Assembly (NCBI GenBank): GCA_012934845.2
Contig: WNNJ02003713.1
Location: forward strand, 18,280-82,279
Reading direction: 5' to 3'
Length of the DNA: 64,000 nt
Source of the DNA: Pomphorhynchus laevis
Taxonomy: Eukaryota > Acanthocephala > Palaeacanthocephala > Echinorhynchida > Pomphorhynchidae
Shown one piece after another: positions 56,155 to 64,000 of this stretch. Both the position numbers and the translations under genes were made by a program. Under the pieces are notes generated by a model. It made no database searches. It was not told where the DNA came from and worked only from the letters and a program-made list of their open reading frames with translations. The first letter of the stretch is position 1. Each line of letters begins with the position of its first letter.

Positions 56155-59100
56155 ATGGACAAGCTACTCAAACCAGCGATCCTAGATGCTTTAACCGATG
56201 GGATGGATTCGGCAAAAGTTTGGCGTCATTGGCTACAAAGATTCAATGCGTTTGTACGAGTTCTTGAAGATGTCACAAACCAACAAAAGCTTGACCTTCT
56301 GATCAACCACATCTCTCCAATCCTTTATGATATCATCGAAGGAGTCGATGATTATGATATCGCGATCGATACGTTAAGTAGAAATTTTATAAAGGACAGG
56401 GGATATGTATATGCAAGACATCAGCTGCATAATTTGAAGCAAGCCGAAAACCAGACAATCGACCAGTTCATTCAAACGACAGAATCCGTTGCCCGTCAAA
56501 TCAAGTTCAAAGATGTAACTTCACGAGAACATCGAGATTCTTTGTTGTTGGATACTTTTGTGGCTGGAATTATTTCCACATCGATCAGAGAACGTCTACT
56601 TGAAACCGTCGATCTTAACAAAGAGAGTGCTTATCGGATCGCTCGATCAATCGAGTTGGCACAGGCTGAAGCATCGGAATTCCGGTTATCTACACGGGAT
56701 ATCACTCAATCTGAAAATATGGAATCTATGATTAACTATGCTAATCCACCGCAGTTGACAAATTTACCCAGAGAGGATTCGGAAACACAACAAGAATGTT
56801 CCGCAATCAAAAGTCAAGAGCGATGCTACTTTTGCGGTCGAAACCGCCACGTGCGGAGTAACTGTCCTGCTCGCAACGCTACCTGTCATACGTGCAGCAA
56901 GAAAGGACACTTTTCTAACATGTGCCGTTCAAGAAATTCTGGTACGTCTGCGTCTTTATATTCAATAAGCACAACAAACGCGTCATCATCAAACTTAATC
57001 CAGCCCACTATAAGTTTGAATAATATCTCAGTAAGCCAGATGATCGATTCTGGAAGTTCATTTAATATTGTCAGAAGTGATGTCGCTACAAAGTGCAAGC
57101 ATGTGAGAAAATCCACAAATTTAAAAGTTTCTCTCACTGCATCTGAATTTTTCTGTGAGTTAAGACATTGTACATTCGCCGATGTTGTTTTAAACAATCG
57201 TTTCTATCGAAATGTAAAATTCTTCATTCTCCCCACCCTAGTAACAGATGTGATCCTCGGTGTACCCTTTCTTCGTCAACACTCGACGGTGACCATAGAA
57301 TTCAATGGAGTAGAACGTCCTTTGGTCGTTGTTGCAGGTGTTGGGGAAATGAAAGTTGAAGCCCCGTCTCTATTTCAATTCCTAGACAAAGCGGTAAAAC
57401 CTGTTGCAATTCCATCTCGTCGAAGAACTCCAGAAGGTAACTGTTTTATCGCAGCCGAGGTAAAACGCCTATTAGATTCCAGTATCATCGAGAATAGCAC
57501 GTCTCCGTGGCGTGCACAAGTTGTCCTGGTTAAAAATCCTGGTCGCGAAGTGCGAAAGGTAATAGATTACAGTTTGACGGTGAATCGATTCACTCATCTT
57601 GACGGCTTCCCTCTTCCCAGGATTGACGAATTCATTGATAAGCTATCTCCATTCAAAAGTTTCAGTCGATTAGACCTAAAGAATGCTTATCATCAGGTTC
57701 CCATTCAGGAGAATGAGAGGCATTACACTGCATTTGAAGCTAATGGTCGTTTGTACCAATTTAAACGCCTACCGTTCGGATTGACAAATGCAGTGGCGGC
57801 TTTCCAACGTATCATCGCTAAGTTAATCGAGGAAGAGGATCTTGAATCTACGTACGCTTATTTGGATGATGTTATTATCGGCGGTGAAACAAAGGAACTT
57901 CACCAAAGGAATCTTGATCGCTTCTTAGAAGTTGCTAAGAAATATAATATCACTTTAAATACGTCAAAATGTATTTTCGGAGTCTCTAAGGTATGTTTTC
58001 TTGGCTACCAGATAGATAACGGTTGCATTTCACCTGACCCTGATCTTGTCAAACTCTTATTGGAAATGCCTGAGCTAAAATCATTAGTCGAACTTAAACG
58101 TATTATAGGAATGTTCGTACACTATTCTCGATGGATAAAGAATTTTTCAATTGTCGTTCGACCTTTAGCACAAACTGTATCTTTTCCGCTGTCTCTTCAT
58201 GCAAAAGAATCATTTGCAAGTCTGAAACACAGCCTTGCATCAACTACATTGTCTAAAGTAGATTTCTCAGTCCCATTCGTGGTCGAGACAGACGCATCTG
58301 CCTTTGCGATTGGTGCTACTTTGTCTCAAAATTTTAAACCAGTCGCATTCTTCTCACGTACTCTGGATAAGAACGCAATGAAATATGCAGCTGTTGAGAA
58401 AGAGGCACTAGCCATAGTAGAATCTATAAGATACTGGCGTCACTATTTATCCTGTAGACATTTCACCGTTCTGACGGATCAACAATCCGTGGCATTTTTG
58501 TTCTCAAATAAACATTACAGTAAGATCAAAAATGACAAAATCAATCGTTGGAGAATAGAATTGTCCGAATATCAGTTCGACGTGTCGTATCGATGCGGCA
58601 AAGAAAACCAGGTAGCTGACGCTATGTCTCGAATTGTTTTAGGATCAGTCATGAGTGATTTAAAAGAACTCGAAAAGATGCATGATCATTTGTGTCACCC
58701 TGGGGTAACAAGGATGTGGCACTATGTACGTCATCGAAATTTTCCGTATTCTATTGAAGATGTTAGAAAAGTCATCAAAAGTTGTCCTAGCTGCAACGAA
58801 TTGAAACCTCACTTTTATAAACCCCCTCGAAGTACCTTGATTAAAGCCAGTAAACCATGGGAGCGTTTGTCCTTAGATTTTAAAGGCCCGCTGCCCAGCT
58901 CGAGTAAGAAAAGATATATTTTATCTATAGTAGATGAATATAGCCGATTTCCCGTTGGGTTTCCCTGTGCTGACACCAGTTCTCGATCGGTAATTCAGTG
59001 TCTTGAGTCGTTGTTCGCATTATTTGGCACGCCTGAGAATATCCATACCGATCGGGGTACTTCATTCACGTCAGTAGAGTTCCGTAAATATTTATTGACA

Positions 59101-59829
59101 TTGGGAATCACGCTATCATATTCCACTCCCTACCATCCTACCTCAAACGGCCAGATTGAGCGCTATAACGGGTTGATATGGAACGCGATACGGTTGTATC
59201 ATCATAATAATAAGATTCCAATCGAACAGTGGGAAACAACACTTCCAAAGGCACTTCATTCGATCAGATCTCTTTTATGCACTTCGACTAATGAAACGCC
59301 TCATGAACGTATATTCAAATTCAATCGCAGATCAGCTAAGGGAGTCAGCTTACCTGAGTGGTTAATCAATCCTGGACCTATCTTTGTAAAGAATTTCAAC
59401 CGTATTAGTAAAAACGATCCACTTGTAGATCGCGCAGAGCTTATTCATGCCAACGAGAACTATGCTCTAGTTCGATACCCTAATGGAAAAGAGACTCACA
59501 TTTCAACTCAATATCTAGCTCCCAATAACTGTAATCAAAATGTATTCGAAGAATCCAACATATCTCAAAATTGCCAGATGGACGATTCATTCCCTGCAAT
59601 GTTTACTCCGGATATCCACAATTTACAAACAGAGGTGGATTCAAATAACAGTGCTACAAGCTCAGCGTCGCATATACCTAATGAGAATTATGATCTGAAT
59701 AAAGTTCACGATTGTCAAGAGCAACAAGTAGATCTACAGCAGATCCCGTCAATGGAATTTCGACGATCGACACGTATGCGTCGATCACCGAACTATTTGT
59801 CTGATTATATCGTTGGGAGAATGTACTGA
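56155..59829 (+). CDS. Ty3/Mag-like Gag-Pol polyprotein
   Basis: 1,224 codons with no stop between Gag and Pol. Gag is about 1-220. CCHC knuckles lie at 224-237 (CYFCGRNRHVRSNC) and 243-256 (CHTCSKKGHFSNMC). The aspartic protease has MIDSGSSF at about 296. RT has FSRLDLKNAYHQV, RLPFGLTNA and YLDDVIIGG (about 569). RNase H has ETDASAFAIGATLSQ (about 713). Integrase has an HHCC finger (from about 843), then catalytic Asp 908 (LSLDFKG), Asp 966 (HTDRGT) and Glu 1002 (NGQIERY), a D-D-35-E spacing. No chromodomain or envelope is present. ATG lies 6 bp after the foldback; the TGA stop lies inside the 3' LTR, so LTR and frame overlap. Confidence 0.96.
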   Translation: MDKLLKPAILDALTDGMDSAKVWRHWLQRFNAFVRVLEDVTNQQKLDLLINHISPILYDIIEGVDDYDIAIDTLSRNFIKDRGYVYARHQLHNLKQAENQTIDQFIQTTESVARQIKFKDVTSREHRDSLLLDTFVAGIISTSIRERLLETVDLNKESAYRIARSIELAQAEASEFRLSTRDITQSENMESMINYANPPQLTNLPREDSETQQECSAIKSQERCYFCGRNRHVRSNCPARNATCHTCSKKGHFSNMCRSRNSGTSASLYSISTTNASSSNLIQPTISLNNISVSQMIDSGSSFNIVRSDVATKCKHVRKSTNLKVSLTASEFFCELRHCTFADVVLNNRFYRNVKFFILPTLVTDVILGVPFLRQHSTVTIEFNGVERPLVVVAGVGEMKVEAPSLFQFLDKAVKPVAIPSRRRTPEGNCFIAAEVKRLLDSSIIENSTSPWRAQVVLVKNPGREVRKVIDYSLTVNRFTHLDGFPLPRIDEFIDKLSPFKSFSRLDLKNAYHQVPIQENERHYTAFEANGRLYQFKRLPFGLTNAVAAFQRIIAKLIEEEDLESTYAYLDDVIIGGETKELHQRNLDRFLEVAKKYNITLNTSKCIFGVSKVCFLGYQIDNGCISPDPDLVKLLLEMPELKSLVELKRIIGMFVHYSRWIKNFSIVVRPLAQTVSFPLSLHAKESFASLKHSLASTTLSKVDFSVPFVVETDASAFAIGATLSQNFKPVAFFSRTLDKNAMKYAAVEKEALAIVESIRYWRHYLSCRHFTVLTDQQSVAFLFSNKHYSKIKNDKINRWRIELSEYQFDVSYRCGKENQVADAMSRIVLGSVMSDLKELEKMHDHLCHPGVTRMWHYVRHRNFPYSIEDVRKVIKSCPSCNELKPHFYKPPRSTLIKASKPWERLSLDFKGPLPSSSKKRYILSIVDEYSRFPVGFPCADTSSRSVIQCLESLFALFGTPENIHTDRGTSFTSVEFRKYLLTLGITLSYSTPYHPTSNGQIERYNGLIWNAIRLYHHNNKIPIEQWETTLPKALHSIRSLLCTSTNETPHERIFKFNRRSAKGVSLPEWLINPGPIFVKNFNRISKNDPLVDRAELIHANENYALVRYPNGKETHISTQYLAPNNCNQNVFEESNISQNCQMDDSFPAMFTPDIHNLQTEVDSNNSATSSASHIPNENYDLNKVHDCQEQQVDLQQIPSMEFRRSTRMRRSPNYLSDYIVGRMY

Positions 59830-59892
59830 TATTTATATGTTATGTTTTCAGATGTTCGCATAAAGCCTTTTGTTGTTATTCGCCTCGGTTCA
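59822..59892 (+). repeat. 3' LTR (71 bp)
   Basis: Same 71 bp as the 5' LTR with one difference. Its first bases encode the last two codons and stop of Gag-Pol. It is followed by the target duplication TTCCT. Confidence 0.95.
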
Positions 59893-59897
59893 TTCCT

Positions 59898-60250
59898 CTT
59901 CTTACCATCCATTATATTGTGTGTTTCGCTTTTAAATTTCCTGTATGTGAGTGTTGTAAAGCCAATAATAGTCAGGTATATGTAATCAGTTATTTATATT
60001 TAGAAATTTTACTGTAATCAGCAATTTGCATTAAGAAATTGCAGAACAGTGAGTAGTCAATGGTAAATAACTATAGTAAATTAAATAACTATAGTAAATA
60101 ACATATAAGTACGAGTTGATAGCGGTCTGGCGAACATGAATAATGCCGGACAAAGCATGACAAGGCACATGAAAAATCTTCTAAATAAAATACATATCAC
60201 GTAAGTTTCGACTAGTCTTTAAAAATTGTATATTCAGAATCTAAAGTCTT
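59898..60250. other. No gene; small LINE-related segment
   Basis: A+T-rich. Bases 60125-60200 resemble 54863-54930 (ATGAATAATGCCGGACAAAG), a minus-strand LINE fragment. Confidence 0.45.
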
Positions 60251-60254
60251 ATAT

Positions 60255-61424
60255 TGTAAGGCAATGAACTTCGATCGCGTGCCTCATTCTCAGTTGATAC
60301 AAGCATTATTCGATCATTGCATTCCCCGGATGGTTGTAGCGTGGGTTGCTGATTTTCTGTCATCTATGAGCTATATAGTACGGGTTGGTGATTGTTTTTC
60401 TTCTCCGCGTAGTGTGACTTCAAGGGTTCCTCAGGAGACTGTGCTTGGCCCATTACTTTTTAACATTTTCATCGACTCTCTGCTGAGTAAACTGCAATGC
60501 CAATATCTTGCTTTCGCAGACGACTTGAAAGTGTAGAGCACAATTAATTCTCCAAAGGATGTAGAGTTTCTGCAAAGTGATATTGATAGGATAGAAATTC
60601 GAAGTAGGCATACAGCAATACTATTGAACGTCTCTAAGTGTGTTCACCCTCGTTTCGGGTATAGTTCTGTACCCGCACGATATCCTATAGGATCTCAAAT
60701 AATTAATTGTGTATCTCATGTACGAGACCTTGGTATCATAACTCATTTTTCCTTGAAGTCTAAAATGGACACTGAACGTAGATGCGCGTCTGCCATAAAA
60801 ATGTTGTACTTGATAAAAAACTGCTTAAATTTGTGTCACCCACATGTTTTAGAATTCTATTTAATGCACTTGTAAGACCACATATTGAGTTCGCGATACA
60901 AGCTAGTTTTCCAGCGTCTAAAAAAGAGTTGAATCACTTAGAAAATATTCTTCGTCGTGAAAGCTAACTGTGTTCGAGCTGTTCTCATATGAGTTATCGC
61001 GACAGACTTAAAACTCTGGGTATGATGACTGTGCACCAAAGACTACATCCTAGATATGTTAGTAATGTGGCATATCGCCAACGGTTCGGATGGATATCCT
61101 ACCCATTTGGTGGTTATCAACGATAGACGATGCCACAGAGGTCATCCCCTGTTGTTGAGGATATCGTCTCATGGTCGCAGTTCACGATTTGATCGGTTGT
61201 CTCATCGTTGTGCAAATGCTTGTAATCGACTACCGTCGGAAATCGTAATGGCCACAGACGTTAAGATATTCAAGACTGCTCTCATAAATTGGACGATTAA
61301 CGGTGGGAATAATTAAGATTACCTCCTTCTATTGATATTTATATGTTGATTTTGGTGTATGTAATGATGTTTTCTTGTGATCGAGCGAAACGGCTTTATA
61401 GCCAATGCTTGCTTGTAATAATAA
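60255..61424 (+). mobile_element. CR1-like LINE, 5'-truncated copy 4
   Basis: The plus strand begins within RT motif A (FDRVPHSQLIQALF), then PQETVLGPLLFNIFIDSL (motif B) and LAFADDLKV (motif C), a stop, thumb CVHPRFGYSSVP, VRPHIEFAIQASFPASKKEL, and the last helix CANACNRLPSEIV. The 3' end has a GGCT/AGCC stem (61391-61402) and a TAATAATAAT tail (61415-61424). A few frameshifts and one stop make it dead. It ends within 6 bp of an oppositely oriented LINE. Confidence 0.88.
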
Positions 61425-61429
61425 TTTAC

Positions 61430-62700
61430 CTAACAAGCTTCGCTGCTCGACTTAAAACGCTTTCTAATCTTATTGAATCCTAATTCATTCGTGTATATAC
61501 ACACACAGGAATGCATATAGTAAATGACTGAGCACGTATGGTTGATCAATGATTTTAACATTAGTGAATCAAGGGAGTTAAATGTTCTCGATAGAAGACC
61601 TATCATACGAGTCGTTTTGGAGCAGGCATACTCAGTATGACGTTTTGTCGAAAGGTTATTTGAAATCCAAACTCTGAGATCCTTGAAATGTTCCACGACC
61701 TTAATATATTTATCCCTAAGATGATAATTAAACTGAAGATTACTGTATAATCCATTAATATGATGTGCACATTTCTGAATGTTTATGTCTAGACAATTTG
61801 CACGCGCCCAACCGACAACTTTATCGACATCGTCTTCTAAGCACTCCAAATCTCTGAGCACTCGTATCGATTCCAAATTTTCAATTCGTCTGCATGTAAC
61901 AGCGAACACGATGGCAATAAGCTCGGCAGTTCGTTAATGTAAATTCTGAATAGCAGCAGTCCCAATACCGAACCCTGAGGTACGCCCGCTTGGATCTTAT
62001 ACTGTCACGAAAATATTCCATTTATACCGACCTTGTACGTATGATTAGATATAAAATTGTGTATCCAGCGAATTAAGACAGGGTCGAAACCCATTACTTG
62101 AATTCTCATATATGTAGTGCTATCTCCGCCTTTTTGTTACAAAAGACGGAAACAACGTACAGTTTGCACAAGTGGAAATGTTTTCCTTACAAACTGTATC
62201 GTTTGTTTTTACAGAAAGGCAGCAGAGGAAAATTTCAGCAGATAATTAAAGGACCGAAACACGAAAGGTAGGCGTAGGCTCACTGCTGATGAGGTCCACC
62301 CATGCTGATTGTAGTGTACAGTGCTGCATCTAGGATTAAAGAATTCACACGAGGATAATTGATGAAGCCGTCCAAATGATGATACTCATATCTAGCAAAT
62401 CATGACCCACCCTACCAAATGCTTTCGAAAAATATGACATACGATAATACCCTTATCACCCAGTAAGCCCAATCCTACTGAGCAATCAGAATAATGGTGA
62501 GCGTAGATCGTTTTTTCTGAAACCATGTTGATTATTACATAACACAATGTATACTCAAAAAGTTGGTAATGCTGCGACAAATTTGTCTCTCCTTAATCCT
62601 ACAGCATACGCAAGTAATACTAACTGGTCGGTAGTTGTCAACGCAGAAGCGAATAACTGGTCGTTATTCGCTTAACGAGGAAGAGGGATTCTTCCTCGTT
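61430..62700 (-). mobile_element. CR1-like LINE, decayed copy 5 (tail-to-tail with copy 4)
   Basis: The minus strand carries NYRPVSITCVCCRIKER, degraded motif A, GVPQGSVLGLLLF (motif B), LLHADELKIW (degraded motif C), NIQKCAHHINGLY and FKDLRVWISNNLSTKRHTEY. The family is that of the 2046-5114 copy (SITCLCCRM, VWINSDLSTVTHTEH). A 159-codon frame survives at 61430-61909; upstream parts are full of stops and hairpin insertions. No 3' tail is seen before the junction, so the end is truncated or overlapped. Confidence 0.8.
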
Positions 62701-62790
62701 AATCCCTCTGTAGAGGGATTCCACACTGCAGGTAGGGAATCCGGACATGAAGAGTTCGAAGATTTCAGATATCACGAAGATATCTGAAAT
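62649..62790. repeat. Cluster of four perfect short-loop hairpins
   Basis: GCGAATAAC/GTTATTCGC (62649-62671, loop 5), TTAACGAGGAAGA/TCTTCCTCGTTAA (62672-62702, loop 5), AATCCCTC/GAGGGATT (62701-62720, loop 4) and ATTTCAGATATC/GATATCTGAAAT (62762-62790, loop 5). The first three are contiguous. Confidence 0.9.
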
Positions 62791-62799
62791 AGTTCGAAG

Positions 62800-64000
62800 A
62801 TATCACGCTTTACAAATCGTAAATATGGCAATTTCTTCTCTTTTCATGCATAACGTACATCTCTATCAAACTTAATAAGAAGTTTTGAGTGCAATACAGT
62901 AGATTTGCGATGCGAAAATCGAAGGAGCAAATCTAATAGAATATGTTGGAAGTAATGCCATGTCATTTACACTGCTGCTATGAATGGATTAAGCCAATGT
63001 AAATGTGATAGAACGATTTCCGGATCGTAAGTGTATAATTAATGCATATCACACAATGTTATGAAGATCCGAAGTTCTCTAAACGAGAGTTCTGGCCCAA
63101 CAGATTTGGTTGAGATATAAGGCAAATATCAAGGGGGGGGGATTTGTCCTCATAAAAGCGGGTGAATTTCGTCACAATCAACTTAAAGTGTAAAAAATTG
63201 ATTGTATCAAGCAGTTCAGCAGACGCTCTCTCATAACCTACAACTGCACTTTTATCAAAGATCAAATACAAAAGGAAATATGCATATATTAATTATACAA
63301 AATAAGTAAAATCACGATAGATTCCTTCTAACAAGAATGTTAGCAGAAATCGATTCAGCTGTTATCGCCAAGAGCGCTTGAGGCTAAATGCATTACAAAA
63401 TTTATGTTTTCGAAATATTTTAATAAAATTTTGATATATATTTAAATTGTATTTATGTATATATATTTAAATTGTATTTATGCGTTGTCTTCATCGTCTT
63501 ATTTTCCCATAGTTGATATGCATAAGCTTTGATACCCATCAAATGATCTGTATCCTTAAGATAATACATCACAGTTAATTTTGCATATTAATTAACTTTA
63601 ATTTCAATATTCTAATGAACTCATGTAATGAACATTAGATTTCATCATTTGAAGGAATATAACTTAGTGGCTGTGATACTGGTATGGCATTGAATCATTT
63701 GTGTTTGCATGTTTGATACATTTAATAAGTATAGAATATACTCTTTTTACCAGATTAATTTCAATGTATACCCTACAAACGACATCATCTAAATCTTTGC
63801 GAGTCGTTAATGCAATACAAAAAATGTCCGTGAGATTAAAAATGTCGCTTTTAGAAGTTTTCAAATGTTAATAATTAACGATTTAATGTTTTAAATCGTT
63901 ATTAATTAATTAAGTTATTATTTAATTTAATATTAAATAATATTAAATATTTTTTAATATTATAATATTATGATATTATTTAATATTATAATATTATAAT
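62800..64000. other. No recognised gene
   Basis: Mixed A+T-rich sequence with a run of nine G at about 63133. A 66-codon minus frame (63664-63864) contains no known motif. The right edge becomes pure AT repeat. Confidence 0.45.

Larger units (their letters stand above)
56065..59892 (+). mobile_element. Complete Ty3/Mag-like LTR retrotransposon with 71-bp LTRs
   Basis: A 3,828-bp element bounded by 71-bp direct repeats that begin TG and end CA and differ at a single base, flanked on both sides by TTCCT (56060-56064 and 59893-59897), a 5-bp target duplication. One intact Gag-Pol frame fills the interior. A purine tract GGGAGAA directly precedes the 3' LTR. The short LTR, single frame and two CCHC knuckles resemble the Mag lineage, whose founder also has LTRs under 100 bp. 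Near-identical LTRs and an undamaged frame indicate recent insertion and possible activity. Confidence 0.95.

Noticed and set aside
1-64000. tRNA and rRNA genes
   Set aside because: No A-box/B-box pair with a cloverleaf fold and no rRNA-like stretch was noticed by eye; a tRNAscan-SE run would settle it.

Overview
The window is animal nuclear DNA, not microbial. It is strongly A+T-rich, with long stretches of AT microsatellite, one host gene broken into small exons by long introns, and dense decayed transposons. The mix suggests an AT-rich invertebrate: CR1-like LINEs with (TAA)n tails, a Mag-like Ty3 element, Penelope-like fragments and hammerhead ribozymes. A flatworm is my best guess, mainly from the look of the CR1-type reverse transcriptases, but this is inference.

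Host gene. On the minus strand, about 45.8 to 18.2 kb, ten exons with consistent splice phases encode a RIM-binding protein (RIM-BP), an active-zone scaffold. The order is SH3-I, FN3, FN3, SH3-II, Ser/Thr-rich tail, stop; 475 residues are visible. Upstream exons are only tentative (53-54.6 kb). The introns hold most of the other features: an intact LINE (47.6-51.3 kb), Penelope-like fragments, two sense-strand hammerhead ribozymes (34.1 and 34.6 kb), a ~302-bp satellite array (19.4-22.5 kb) and a decayed RT element (23.5-25.8 kb).

Left flank (0-18 kb). This is a pile of transposon remains: a Ty3 integrase end (0.1-0.6 kb), CR1-like LINEs on both strands (0.65-12.9 kb), one of them nearly full length with ORF1 and ORF2 (6.2-10.25 kb), an RT-plus-nuclease family fragment (5.1-6.15 kb), a short satellite array (14.5-15.5 kb) and LINE remnants.

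Right flank (51-64 kb). It holds LINE fragments and a complete, apparently young Ty3/Mag-like element (56,065-59,892). That element has 71-bp LTRs, a 5-bp target duplication, one intact 1,224-codon Gag-Pol frame and a 13-bp foldback between LTR and primer-binding site that suggests self-priming. Two tail-to-tail LINEs (60.25-62.7 kb) and a cluster of perfect short-loop hairpins follow.

The most interesting signals are the intronic hammerhead pair, the ultra-short-LTR element with its self-priming foldback, the domain-reduced RIM-BP, and the recurrence of perfect 8-13 bp hairpins with 2-6 nt loops across unrelated sequences.
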